Assembly: GCA_021829145.1 (NCBI GenBank)
Contig: JAJZOE010000041.1
Coordinates: forward strand, 1-49,943
Source: a bacterium
GTDB lineage: Bacteria > Patescibacteriota > Saccharimonadia > Saccharimonadales > UBA4665
Reading direction: 5' to 3'
Length of the DNA stretch: 49,943 nucleotides
Part shown: piece after piece, positions 1 through 8,763 of the stretch
How the letters are laid out: the number at the start of each line of letters is the position of its first letter
Position numbering within the stretch: position 1 is the first letter of the stretch
Program-made: the position numbers and the translations under genes
The notes under the pieces: model-generated
Told to the model about the DNA's origin: nothing
Databases searched by the model: none
Seen by the model: only the letters and a program-made list of their open reading frames with translations

Positions 1-506
1 GCATACAATCCAGGGTGTCCGAATAATTGGCCCAGTTCATAGCTAGAAAAGCCGTAAATATATCCACCCAACAAAGACGCTATATATTTCTTGGTCAGGT
101 AATAAATTAACAAGAAAGCACTTAATGCGGCCAACACCGGTGATAGAATCGCCACTAAATTAAATGATAAAATTGCTCCACCGAGCAGTGTAATTGGCGC
201 CATAATTAAAGCCAAAGATGGAATTGATGTCGACCAGCTTAAATTGTAACCGTTTGGGAACCAAGCATATTTAGAAATAAAGGGATTAAGATTATGGGTA
301 AGGGCATAAGGCCACCAATTGTAATACCAGATAAACTGTTGGGGGTCTCCCCCATTATTAAATATACTGTGACTTAGTTGAGTAATTGAGCTTGGTGCAA
401 AGTATACAAGACTTATAGCCAGATAAATAATAAAAGCGGATACGACTATTACCGACCATTTATAACGACGTTCTATGAAAAATATTACTCTATCTAGCTT
501 TAGCAT
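1..506 (-). CDS. Polytopic membrane protein, N-terminal part (partial)
   Basis: An open frame reads leftward from an ATG at 506 and leaves the window without a stop, giving 168 residues of the N-terminus. There is a membrane segment just after a short basic start (about residues 18-38), an extracytoplasmic stretch with the motif GGDPQQFIWYYNWWPYAL, then further hydrophobic segments. An early loop with an acidic residue followed by alternating helices resembles GT-C-type membrane glycosyltransferases that use polyprenyl-linked sugars, but no diagnostic motif is visible in the part present. Function is therefore not assigned beyond a multi-pass membrane protein. It is divergent from pyrB; 507-696 holds the pyrB promoter and nothing else I recognise. 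Confidence 0.7.
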   Translation of the reverse strand, partial: MLKLDRVIFFIERRYKWSVIVVSAFIIYLAISLVYFAPSSITQLSHSIFNNGGDPQQFIWYYNWWPYALTHNLNPFISKYAWFPNGYNLSWSTSIPSLALIMAPITLLGGAILSFNLVAILSPVLAALSAFLLIYYLTKKYIASLLGGYIYGFSSYELGQLFGHPGLY

Positions 507-657
507 TTATCTATATCAGTCTATACGCAGGCTTGAGTTCTTTCAATTAACAAAACTAGTATCTGCTAGTCATTCAGGAAGTGATATCTTGTACAAAGAG
601 AAGTCAAAGAAGCTTACATAATGTTCGTTGGCAATATGAGATTTTTATAAATTGTGC

Positions 658-687
658 TTGCTAATATGTCCAGGGGAGTAGTATATA
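658..687 (+). promoter_or_regulatory. Promoter of pyrB
   Basis: TTGCTA (658-663) and TATATA (682-687) are separated by 18 nt. A start about 7-10 nt after the -10 box falls on or just before the ATG at 697, so the transcript would be leaderless or nearly so. A purine-rich SD-like tract (672-679) lies upstream of the expected start and would not be transcribed. Confidence 0.5.
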
Positions 688-696
688 TATTTACGA

Positions 697-1635
697 ATGT
701 TTCATATACTATCTGCCGAGCAGATCGACCATAACGAGTTTGGCCAGCTGTTTGAAACTGCTGCTGAGTTTGAGAAGACTGACAAAAGGATTGATAGTAG
801 AAAAGAGGTAATGCAAAGGCGCTTCGGTCGGATCATGTTATCGATGTATTATGAGCCTTCTACCCGAACCAGATTTAGTTTCGAAATAGCAGCCAAAAAA
901 TTAGGAATAGAAGTAATAGGAACCGAAAACGCAGCAAAATTTTCTTCAGCCGCAAAAGGTGAAACTATCGAAGACACAATAAGAGTTCTTAATCATTACG
1001 GCGTTGACGCAATAAGTCTAAGAACAAAAGAAGATGGTCAAGCGGTAAGAGCTGCGAGTGTCAGCCGAGTTCCCATAATTAATGGCGGCGACGGTAAAGG
1101 TGAGCACCCCTCTCAAGCAATTTTGGATTTATATACTATTGAAAAAGAAATAGGCAGACTAAACAATCTTAATATAGTTATAGGCGGAGACCTAGCCAAT
1201 GGCAGGACCGCTCGTTCGTTAGCGCAGCTGGTTTCTAAATATCCTAAGAACCATATAAATTTTGTATCGACCCCTGAGCTACAAATCGGACAGGATATCA
1301 AAGCTAAGCTAGTACAAGATGGAACATCGTTTAGTGAAACGAGCGAGATGTACGATGCACTAAGAAATGCTGATGTTGTTTACTGGACAAGGCTGCAATT
1401 GGAACGAATGAGTGAGGATGAGAAGCTCAGTATCGGCCAGGAAAACTTTGTATTGGACGCTACAGCTCTTGAAGTCTTGCCACGGGAAGCGATTATACTT
1501 CATCCACTTCCTCGACAAGCTGAAATACCTGTTTCTACTGATTCGGACCCCCGTGCAAAGTATTTCTCACAAGCGGGCAATGGTTTATATATCAGAATGG
1601 CAATACTGGATACTATTATGTCTCAGCTAAGTTAG
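697..1635 (+). CDS. pyrB: Aspartate carbamoyltransferase, catalytic subunit
   Basis: Condenses carbamoyl phosphate with L-aspartate to N-carbamoylaspartate, the committed step of pyrimidine synthesis, in the cytosol. The 312-residue protein has the usual length. The carbamoyl-phosphate motif PSTRTR is at 54-59, a KGE lysine at about 87, GGDGKGEHPSQ at 130-140 and HPLPR near 269; the GDG..HPSQ form separates it from ornithine carbamoyltransferase. No pyrI regulatory chain or other pyrimidine gene is adjacent, so it stands alone here. The ATG at 697 is chosen because it sits immediately after a good promoter. An isolated pyrB could serve salvage of carbamoylaspartate precursors or belong to a pathway encoded elsewhere in the genome. 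Confidence 0.93.
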   Translation: MFHILSAEQIDHNEFGQLFETAAEFEKTDKRIDSRKEVMQRRFGRIMLSMYYEPSTRTRFSFEIAAKKLGIEVIGTENAAKFSSAAKGETIEDTIRVLNHYGVDAISLRTKEDGQAVRAASVSRVPIINGGDGKGEHPSQAILDLYTIEKEIGRLNNLNIVIGGDLANGRTARSLAQLVSKYPKNHINFVSTPELQIGQDIKAKLVQDGTSFSETSEMYDALRNADVVYWTRLQLERMSEDEKLSIGQENFVLDATALEVLPREAIILHPLPRQAEIPVSTDSDPRAKYFSQAGNGLYIRMAILDTIMSQLS

Positions 1636-1729
1636 CCTGTCAGGTTTATCGCCTCTGAGGAAATCCTGATTTTTGAAGATATACTGGTTGGCTTTCATTA
1701 ACATTTAACGTTAAACTAAATACTAGTAA

Positions 1730-2362
1730 ATGGAACACTTAGTAGTTTCAGAAATAACTCGACATGGCTATTTAGCTATTTTCTTTCTAATGGTTCTCGA
1801 GTCTACATGTATACCAGTGCCTAGTGAAGCGGTAATGATGTTTGGAGGAGCTCTAAGCGCTGGTATAACCGTAGCTGGAGTAACCTCGCATCTTAATATA
1901 TTTGCAGTAGCCATATTGGGAGCTTTAGGAAACATTGTTGGAGCTTTCATAGCATACTGGGTTGGTAGAACCGGTGGCAGAACCTTAGTGGAAAAATGGG
2001 GTAAGTATGTACTCCTACGCCACCAGGATTTAGACAGAGCAGAAGCCTACTTCAATAAACGGGGCGAGTGGGCCGTTTTAATTAGTAGAGTATTGCCTGT
2101 TGTAAGAACTTTTATAAGTTTTCCGGCAGGAGTGGCTGAGATGCCACAGTTTAAGTTTGGAATATTTACGCTTCTTGGTAGTATTCCCTGGACATTTGGA
2201 TTGGCCTATTTAGGAAGGGTTCTGGCGGGAAACTGGCAAAATGTTACTAAATACTTCACTCCTATAAGCATTCTATTCGCTATTATTATCATTGCTTTTA
2301 TTGTCCGTTGGTATATGAAGAGGCGGACAATAGTGATGACAGAAAAAGCACAAAACCAATAG
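1730..2362 (+). CDS. DedA family membrane protein (VTT/SNARE-associated domain)
   Basis: A 210-residue integral membrane protein of the DedA family, whose bacterial members are implicated in lipid-carrier (undecaprenyl phosphate) or phospholipid translocation. The N-terminal signature ESTCIPVPSEAVMMFGGAL (about residues 24-42), the GNIVGAFIAYWVGRTGG segment and the SRVLPVVRTFISFPAG re-entrant motif (about 123-138) are all present. It ends 3 nt before the end of the converging branching enzyme gene. A -10-like AATACT directly before the ATG suggests a very short leader. An envelope role fits the PAP2 and LCP genes nearby, but no specific substrate can be read from the sequence. Confidence 0.88.
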   Translation: MEHLVVSEITRHGYLAIFFLMVLESTCIPVPSEAVMMFGGALSAGITVAGVTSHLNIFAVAILGALGNIVGAFIAYWVGRTGGRTLVEKWGKYVLLRHQDLDRAEAYFNKRGEWAVLISRVLPVVRTFISFPAGVAEMPQFKFGIFTLLGSIPWTFGLAYLGRVLAGNWQNVTKYFTPISILFAIIIIAFIVRWYMKRRTIVMTEKAQNQ

Positions 2363-2365
2363 TTA

Positions 2366-4141
2366 TTAGTCCTGGGATAAAATTAGAGCGCAAGACGAAG
2401 GCATAGGTAATTTAGCCATGCCTTTTTTATCTACGTACACCTCCGATATATTCACTTCTTTAAAATCTTCGCTGTATCCAGACCAAGTTGAATTAAATCT
2501 TACTATCCATTTTCCGGAATGAGGAAAAGTTATGTCATATTCTTCATAAGTACGATCTCCAAAATTAATAATGACGACTACATCATCTTTGGGGCCTCCA
2601 TCTCTAAAACGATGATAAGCGATTACTTTATTATCTTGGTCAACATGAATAATATTTATATTAGCCCCTGTTAAGCCAACACTATTTCCATAGCTGTTAT
2701 GTCTTAATGCTATGAGGTGTTTATATGCTAGTACAATACCAGAAAACTTTTCCTGCCTTTCCCAGTCAAGCCCCTGCCAATCGTTGAACGTACCTTTCTG
2801 CATGAATTCTTGGCCTTGTAATATCATGGGGATACCAGGAGTGGTCATAACAATAGCCGCAGCAATTACGGTTTGTTGCCTAGCGAATACACTTGAAGTC
2901 TTCCTAGGAGCTATTAATTCTGGAAACCTCGCCGATCCGTTGGCGGCACTATCATGAGAGTCTACGAAAATCACTCTTTTAAAAGGATTATTCTCAAACC
3001 GCTTAGTTAACTGAGAAAAAATACTATCTAAAGAAACACGTTTGGGATCATTAGTAGACAGAGCTTCTCGGATAGCTTGCGGGAAATTTACTTCCCACTG
3101 CGAATCGAAACCTGCACCACCGTACTCCACCGGCTTCACAATATAGTCATTGACGGCTATGTCTTCTCCTACGACGAAAGAGTTGCTATTTATTTTCTTA
3201 GCTATATTGTTCAGTTGCTGCAGTAAGTGCCAACCATCAGCCAGATCATTATCCGGATCATCATTATTCCCTTTAGCATTTCTAATGTAGATCGTCGAAT
3301 CTACTCTTAGCCCATCCAAATGACAGTCCCATAACCACATCTTGATATTATCTAATAGGAATTGCTGGACTTCTGGTCTTCCATAATCAGGGCGTGTATC
3401 CCCCCATGGCGTATTACTACGCCAATCGTTATAAAAGTAGATTCCCCCTTTTTCGTTTTCGCTCCATCCATCAAACTGCCATAGATTTAGCATATTATCT
3501 ACAGCAAAGTGATTGTATACCACATCTAAAATTACCGATAATCCCTTTGCGTGAGCTGCTTTAATAAAGTTCAAGAACTGAAATCTGCCGCCGTAAAGAT
3601 TTTCAACGGAATAAATATACTCTGGCGTATACCCCCACCAGGCACGCTCCATCATCATGCCGCCAATAGGCATTAGCTCGATAGTTGTTATGCCAAGATC
3701 TCGTAAATAATCTAACTTGTCTGTAGCCGACTCAAACGTGCCTGTGGCAGCTGGATCCAGCCGGTTAAATGTACCGATGTGCATTTCATAAACCACTTGG
3801 TGTTCTAAAGGAATAGAGACCTGCTGATCTCCTTCCCAGTCAAAGTCAGTATCAACAATAACCGAGTTACCGGCTAGGGTTGTTACATTAAGTGACCGAG
3901 GATCATTACGATGGTATATTTTATCACCGTTCTTGATTACGTACTTGTACTCCTGGCCTGCTTCGGCGTTACGGATATTAATATGCCAATACCCATCTGC
4001 CTCATTGTCCATTGGGGTTTCTGACCAATCATTAAATGAACCACTTACTGAAACAGAGTCAGCGAAAGGCGCCCAAACACGGAATGATACACCTGAGTTT
4101 CTAACTATTGCCCCGACATCTTTTTTAGTTTTTCTGCCCAT
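2366..4141 (-). CDS. glgB: 1,4-alpha-glucan branching enzyme-like GH13 protein
   Basis: A cytosolic alpha-amylase-superfamily enzyme, probably forming alpha-1,6 branches in an alpha-1,4-glucan. An N-terminal CBM48/E-set domain (about residues 12-95, with SVSGSFNDWSETPM) precedes the GH13 barrel. The conserved regions are visible: DVVYNH (206-211), GLRVDST with nucleophile D281, VVGEDI with acid E326, and VDSHD (393-397) with transition-state Asp. A C-terminal beta domain closes the 591-residue chain, slightly shorter than classical GlgB of 620-730 residues. No glycogen synthase or phosphorylase gene is nearby, so branching versus another GH13 activity is family-level inference. It has its own promoter and is convergent with the DedA gene. 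Confidence 0.82.
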   Translation of the reverse strand: MGRKTKKDVGAIVRNSGVSFRVWAPFADSVSVSGSFNDWSETPMDNEADGYWHINIRNAEAGQEYKYVIKNGDKIYHRNDPRSLNVTTLAGNSVIVDTDFDWEGDQQVSIPLEHQVVYEMHIGTFNRLDPAATGTFESATDKLDYLRDLGITTIELMPIGGMMMERAWWGYTPEYIYSVENLYGGRFQFLNFIKAAHAKGLSVILDVVYNHFAVDNMLNLWQFDGWSENEKGGIYFYNDWRSNTPWGDTRPDYGRPEVQQFLLDNIKMWLWDCHLDGLRVDSTIYIRNAKGNNDDPDNDLADGWHLLQQLNNIAKKINSNSFVVGEDIAVNDYIVKPVEYGGAGFDSQWEVNFPQAIREALSTNDPKRVSLDSIFSQLTKRFENNPFKRVIFVDSHDSAANGSARFPELIAPRKTSSVFARQQTVIAAAIVMTTPGIPMILQGQEFMQKGTFNDWQGLDWERQEKFSGIVLAYKHLIALRHNSYGNSVGLTGANINIIHVDQDNKVIAYHRFRDGGPKDDVVVIINFGDRTYEEYDITFPHSGKWIVRFNSTWSGYSEDFKEVNISEVYVDKKGMAKLPMPSSCALILSQD

Positions 4142-4150
4142 CAGCTACTA

Positions 4151-4179
4151 ATTATGCTTAAGCTTCAATGTATTGGCAA
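4151..4179 (-). promoter_or_regulatory. Promoter of the branching enzyme gene
   Basis: On the minus strand, TTGCCA (4179-4174) and CATAAT (4156-4151) are spaced by 17 nt. The -10 box ends 9 nt before the ATG at 4141, so the leader is only a few nucleotides long. Confidence 0.5.
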
Positions 4180-4190
4180 CCTAAGAGAGA

Positions 4191-5342
4191 TTATGGTCCA
4201 TATAACAAGGTGTTAACAGCATTTTTAATCTGACTATAATCGTAAGTACCAGCTGCCGGAACCAAAGCATCCTGGCCGTCAACGTAATAATTAGAAAGCA
4301 GGTTGTTGCCGTTATAGTTGTTAATGGTAACTTGTTTAATATTATTGTTAGATATGGCTTTAGTGTCATTATAGAGTGTTTCCATTTGCCCGATATTAAG
4401 ATCGGTTTTTACATTATCGCCGACAGATTTAACCAATCGAATTATAGTCAGTGGATCTATTAAAGATGATAGCTGCGAGGCTTTGTCTTTTAGCGCTACC
4501 AACATCTGCTGTTGATGCCGTGTCCTAGTGAAATCACTATTGGGCAATCCGTAGGATATGTCTCCCGCCGCTGTATCCCCTCGGGCTCTTGCTAAATTCA
4601 AAGCCTCTTGTCCATTAAGTGTCACTTTCCCGTTAGCTAGCTTTAAATTAGTATAAGCGTCGTATATACCTCTCGGATCTGAACTGTGTATCGTTATATT
4701 TATGCCGCCAACTGCATTTACTGCATCTTTAAAGGCTGCGTAATTAATCAGGGCATAGTAGTTAAAATTAGCCCCGAAGTCATGACTAACCACCCTCTCC
4801 AGAAGCCCCATACCACCAGGAAAATACCCTTGCTCGTTAAAATGATTTACTTGACCATATTCATAAGCAGCATTGATCTTGTTATACCCATACCCGGGAA
4901 TGTTAACCCACATATCTCTCGGCACACTTATAATAGTGCCTGTCTTATTCTTAGGATTGATTGAAACTATCATTATAGAGTCGGTTAATTGGGCTCCAGG
5001 GTGGTTAGGATCGCCCACTGAATAACCCGCCAGTAGAATATTCACCCTCCCTCTAGTTTCAGCTAATGACTGCGGAAAAAGTTTTTGAAAGAGTTTTATC
5101 GGGTTATGCTGTCCGGTCAGGTTGGCAGCTGCTGAATAAAATTCCCACCCAAATACACCTAAAGCAACTAATATTATGACCCCGACCACCAATAATGCCT
5201 GCTTAATCCTTTTTTTAATTGTCGCATTTCCGAACTCCGGTTCAGACACTGACTGCTGCAAACCATTAATGCGATTACTCTCAGATGTAGTACCAAACGA
5301 GGGATTGGCAAATGTCATGCGTTTATTTTCACGCCTCTTCAT
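4191..5342 (-). CDS. LytR-CpsA-Psr (LCP) family glycopolymer ligase 1
   Basis: LCP enzymes move glycopolymers from a polyprenyl-pyrophosphate carrier onto peptidoglycan outside the membrane. The 383-residue protein starts with a short basic cytoplasmic segment, one membrane helix (about 48-72), then the LCP domain with VNILLAGYSVGDPNHPG, DSIMIVSINP, VPRDMWVNIPGYGYNKINAA and LNLARARGDTAAGDISYGL, which carry the conserved Asp/Arg residues that hold the pyrophosphate and metal. It lacks the C-terminal LytR_C domain found in the second copy at 17811-19589, which shares long similar stretches and is clearly a paralogue. It is preceded by a T-rich, promoter-like region near 5343-5400. Confidence 0.9.
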   Translation of the reverse strand: MKRRENKRMTFANPSFGTTSESNRINGLQQSVSEPEFGNATIKKRIKQALLVVGVIILVALGVFGWEFYSAAANLTGQHNPIKLFQKLFPQSLAETRGRVNILLAGYSVGDPNHPGAQLTDSIMIVSINPKNKTGTIISVPRDMWVNIPGYGYNKINAAYEYGQVNHFNEQGYFPGGMGLLERVVSHDFGANFNYYALINYAAFKDAVNAVGGINITIHSSDPRGIYDAYTNLKLANGKVTLNGQEALNLARARGDTAAGDISYGLPNSDFTRTRHQQQMLVALKDKASQLSSLIDPLTIIRLVKSVGDNVKTDLNIGQMETLYNDTKAISNNNIKQVTINNYNGNNLLSNYYVDGQDALVPAAGTYDYSQIKNAVNTLLYGP

Positions 5343-5497
5343 AAACTACAGTCTTCTCAATCATCTATTGAATTTAAACAAACATAGTTATACTTTTTTT
5401 GTTACTCTTCATAGTATAGAGGTGTTTGTAGATAGTTATAAGAGGAGACTGACATAAAATTTGTAATAGTATTCATCCCTGATAAGATATTTGTTAC

Positions 5498-5574
5498 GCC
5501 CTCTTAGCTCAGCGGATTAGAGCGTCTGTCTTCGGAACAGAAGGCCGCAGGTTCGAATCCTGCAGAGGGCACCA
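5498..5574 (+). tRNA. tRNA-Arg (anticodon TCG)
   Basis: A complete cloverleaf: seven-pair acceptor stem GCCCTCT/AGAGGGC, D stem GCTC/GAGC, anticodon stem TCTGT/ACAGA around loop CTTCGGA, T stem GCAGG/CCTGC with TTCGAAT, and an encoded CCA. The anticodon reads CGA-type arginine codons. Confidence 0.97.
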
Positions 5575-5628
5575 TTATTTAAAACTCAATCGCTTGCATA
5601 ATGTCTGACTTTATGTAATTATTCATTT

Positions 5629-5844
5629 ATGGCAAGCCCTGTAAGTGTACGAAATTTTGAAATAGCCGCTCTTCAAGCAAAGAATCTGGATCAAGCCAAA
5701 GTTTTAAGTGCATTTAGAGCTGCAAACTTAGCAATTGCTCGCACATTGCTCAGCGGTGAAGGCCAGGAACAAACTACGGCAATCGATCGTTATAACCAAG
5801 CTGCTGAGATCCTAGGGTTAGAGTTGACTCAAAAAGCTGTCTAA
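5629..5844 (+). CDS. Small helical protein of unknown function
   Basis: A 71-residue soluble, predominantly alpha-helical protein without a signal peptide, membrane segment or cysteine. It is rich in Ala, Leu and Gln, with a repeating A..A..L pattern that suggests a helical hairpin. I do not recognise the family. It follows tRNA-Arg(TCG) by about 55 nt and ends 2 nt before the stop of the convergent MMPL gene. Codon use looks normal and the frame is intact, so it is probably real. Confidence 0.55.
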   Translation: MASPVSVRNFEIAALQAKNLDQAKVLSAFRAANLAIARTLLSGEGQEQTTAIDRYNQAAEILGLELTQKAV

Positions 5845-5846
5845 GT

Positions 5847-8141
5847 TTATATATTCTTTGACGTATCCGCTAATTCACCGTGCTTAGTGGGCCACCAATT
5901 CCATTTACCAAGCAGCACAACCATAGATGGAACTAACAAGGTCCGGACCAGGAACGTATCCATTATTATACCCAAGGCCAAACCTACGCCAATATCACGA
6001 ATCTGACTCGAAGAGCCTCCACCAACAACCGCCAATACGCTAAATGTACCAGCCAGTACCATGCCAGCAGAAGTAACTGTAGTCCCTGTAGTCGAAAGAG
6101 CTTGAGACACTGCATTTCGCAAGGTTATAGTATGCGCCTCCTCTCTTATACGTGTCATAACTAAAATATTGTAGTCCTCGCCGAGAGCAAGCAAGAATAT
6201 AAACATAAGGAAAGGCAAGATGAAGTCCAATCCGCTGCCCTTGCCTATGTATATGAATATGATTACGGACAATCCAAAAGCTGCAAGGTATGACAGAGCT
6301 ACCGATACAATAAGGTAGATTGGAGCTACCATACTACGTAATAGAAAGCCGAGCAGCACTCCAATAACCAAAATTGCTATAGGTATAACCCTTATTAAAT
6401 CACCGTTAGAGATATTACTAACGTCATAAATGATAGGCGCCTCGCCTAATACACCCGAATCAGTAGCGGCAACACTAGAAGCTATGTGTCTTACTACATC
6501 TCTTATGTGGGGTATAGCATTCATGGCTGCCGTGGAGCTGGGATCACCGGCCGTTAACCCCACCGAATACTGCACAGTATGGCCGTCGGCGCTAATAAAA
6601 TTTGTCAGAATTTTATAGCTTCTGATGGCGCCTAAGGAATTAGCCAAAGCTTTTAATTTCTGCGGAGGGCCGAAATGCTTGTATAAGTTCACAATGTCCG
6701 TCCCGGTAAGCTGAATACCATTGGGATTTAATGGACCTGTAACATCATTAAAAGCAGAAGATGCTGCCAGCTCTTTTTGGATCACTTTAAGAGCTTCCGG
6801 ATTTTGCCAAACTGATTGGGACAATCTAAAGATAATCGCCGTAGGATTGGCACTACTTTTAGGATAATGTTCAGAAAGCAGTTTATTTCCTAAGGCCGAG
6901 TCGGAACCTGCCGGTGGATTAGTACCACTAGTAAAACCTCCGGCCTTATAACCAAACACGCCGATTGCCAAGCCACCAAAAAATATGACGCCAACAATTA
7001 AAACAGGGACCGGATGCTGAACAACAGATGAGCTAACCCTGCCCCAGAAACCCAGCTTACTGGCTGGCTTAATTTTTTTAGACGGCCAAAAAACAGCCCG
7101 GCCGAAAACCGCTAGCAAAGCAGGAAGCAAGGTCAAGCCTGCTAACAACATCAGGCCAATGCCTATAGCTAAGGGCTCTCCAAGGTTAGAGTACATTTGA
7201 AACGTGGCAAATAATAACGACAGTAGCGCTGCAATAACTGTCGCAGCAGAAAATGTTATTGATTCACCCACTCTACTCAGAGCCTTTACTATCGCTTCTC
7301 GTGGCTCGAGACCTGCTCTAATTTCTTCTCTGACACGAAAGATGAGAAATAAGCCGTAGTCAGTACCGGCACCAAGTACTAAAACAGTCAGTAATAACTG
7401 GGCAAGTGAAGAAACTTTTAGGCCATGGTGTGCTGCTTCTGCGATTAACGGGCCTGATAGTATAACAACCAGTAATGGCGGCAATAGTGTTATGAGTGGT
7501 GCTAACGGTGCTCTAAAAATTAAAAGCAAGAGAACTATAATAAACAAGACAGAACCAAACTGGAGTTCAGTATTTGTTGATCCGCTCTTTTTACTATTAT
7601 CCACCGCTGAGGCAATCTGTCCCGCTAAGTGTGCCTGCAAATCTGAGGGTAGTACAGATGAAGATATTGTGCTTCTGAGATTATTGATTAGCGGTGTTGG
7701 GTCGATGCCGGTAGTCCTGGCTATGACCAGAAGCTCGTAAGCCTGGCCGTCAGCCGATTCTCCAGCCGAACGTACACTTTTAACATCTTTTGTTTGGGCC
7801 AGTCTCGACTCTAGTGAAGCAATTACCGTTCTATCGGTAGCTGTCAATTTTTTGTTATTGGTTGTAGCTACTACCAAGGGAATCGGCTCCGCTCTACTAT
7901 TCTCTCCTAGTGATGACCCTAGCTGCATTGCTTTTTCACTGGGCGCACTTGAAGGCAAGAATGAAGAGTTGTCCGATTGAGTGACGCTAGACAGAGAAGG
8001 CAATCCTTTTACTACTAAAACGGTTCCCAACAACCAGACTATCAAAATTAGCCAGCGAAATTTTACAGTAAACCTGCCAATTGCCGCAAAAACTATAAAA
8101 CCACGTTGCTCTAAATCTAGACTATGCTTTTTACTAGCCAT
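5847..8141 (-). CDS. MMPL/RND family membrane transporter
   Basis: A 764-residue protein with the duplicated architecture of MMPL exporters: a membrane helix near the N-terminus, an extracytoplasmic domain (about 50-190), five or six helices containing GAGTDYGLFLIFRVREE (about 255-272), a second extracytoplasmic domain, and a second bundle with the matching ALGEDYNILVMTRIREE motif (about 655-671). The paired Asp-Tyr motifs are the expected proton-relay positions. MMPL proteins export lipids, siderophores or peptides; the substrate is unknown here. It is the promoter-distal gene of a minus-strand run with the PAP2 and DoxX-like genes (31 and 54 nt gaps). Confidence 0.9.
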   Translation of the reverse strand: MASKKHSLDLEQRGFIVFAAIGRFTVKFRWLILIVWLLGTVLVVKGLPSLSSVTQSDNSSFLPSSAPSEKAMQLGSSLGENSRAEPIPLVVATTNNKKLTATDRTVIASLESRLAQTKDVKSVRSAGESADGQAYELLVIARTTGIDPTPLINNLRSTISSSVLPSDLQAHLAGQIASAVDNSKKSGSTNTELQFGSVLFIIVLLLLIFRAPLAPLITLLPPLLVVILSGPLIAEAAHHGLKVSSLAQLLLTVLVLGAGTDYGLFLIFRVREEIRAGLEPREAIVKALSRVGESITFSAATVIAALLSLLFATFQMYSNLGEPLAIGIGLMLLAGLTLLPALLAVFGRAVFWPSKKIKPASKLGFWGRVSSSVVQHPVPVLIVGVIFFGGLAIGVFGYKAGGFTSGTNPPAGSDSALGNKLLSEHYPKSSANPTAIIFRLSQSVWQNPEALKVIQKELAASSAFNDVTGPLNPNGIQLTGTDIVNLYKHFGPPQKLKALANSLGAIRSYKILTNFISADGHTVQYSVGLTAGDPSSTAAMNAIPHIRDVVRHIASSVAATDSGVLGEAPIIYDVSNISNGDLIRVIPIAILVIGVLLGFLLRSMVAPIYLIVSVALSYLAAFGLSVIIFIYIGKGSGLDFILPFLMFIFLLALGEDYNILVMTRIREEAHTITLRNAVSQALSTTGTTVTSAGMVLAGTFSVLAVVGGGSSSQIRDIGVGLALGIIMDTFLVRTLLVPSMVVLLGKWNWWPTKHGELADTSKNI

Positions 8142-8172
8142 TGTTGTCCTTTATCATATTTAGTCGTTTGGC

Positions 8173-8709
8173 TTAGACCACTTTTTTTAATAAGGGTGTA
8201 GCCTGTGCTAGACGGACTAAGCTTGCCTGTAGCGATTTGCCCCAAGAAGTTGTCAAAATCCACTTAACTATATAAAAGCCAGCAAAAGCACCTATAATGC
8301 CGAATACCCAACCGCCAGCTATATCTAACGGCGAGTGCACTTTAGCCAGCACTCTTGCTACCCCAATAATTATCGTCAAGATCAACATCCAGTTTGCGTA
8401 CTTTTTGTAAAAAAAGTAAGTAATGGCCGTCAATGTACCGGTTAGCAATGCATGATCCGAAGGAAAACCATTGTCTGGCGCATGGGGTATTAGTGGTTTG
8501 ACATGTTCAGTCACAAATGGTCTAGGGTCATAAAAAAGTTTGCCAGCTATACGGGAGAGAATAAAGGCAATTATGCCGGCAACTATTATCGCTAGGACAA
8601 ATCGAACTTTGCTGCTAGCATCCTTATTTAACCAAAGTACAGCGACTAGCTGAAGTATTATAACTAATATAAACAAATAACTGGCACAAAAAACGATAAC
8701 TGCATCCAT
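8173..8709 (-). CDS. PAP2-family membrane phosphatase, likely undecaprenyl-diphosphatase
   Basis: An integral membrane acid phosphatase of 178 residues with about five helices. All three PAP2 motifs can be seen: KLFYDPRPF (K57, R63, P64), PSDH (83-86, the PSGH site with Asp in place of Gly) and ARVLAKVHSPLD (R119, catalytic H125, D129). Size and motif spacing resemble BcrC-type undecaprenyl pyrophosphate phosphatases, which recycle the lipid carrier for peptidoglycan and LCP substrates. It lies between the DoxX-like and MMPL genes in one apparent transcription unit. Confidence 0.85.
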   Translation of the reverse strand: MDAVIVFCASYLFILVIILQLVAVLWLNKDASSKVRFVLAIIVAGIIAFILSRIAGKLFYDPRPFVTEHVKPLIPHAPDNGFPSDHALLTGTLTAITYFFYKKYANWMLILTIIIGVARVLAKVHSPLDIAGGWVFGIIGAFAGFYIVKWILTTSWGKSLQASLVRLAQATPLLKKVV

Positions 8710-8763
8710 AGCTTGTTTTTATTCCTTATTAATTAATAGGTTGTTAAACTGAATTAATGCTTA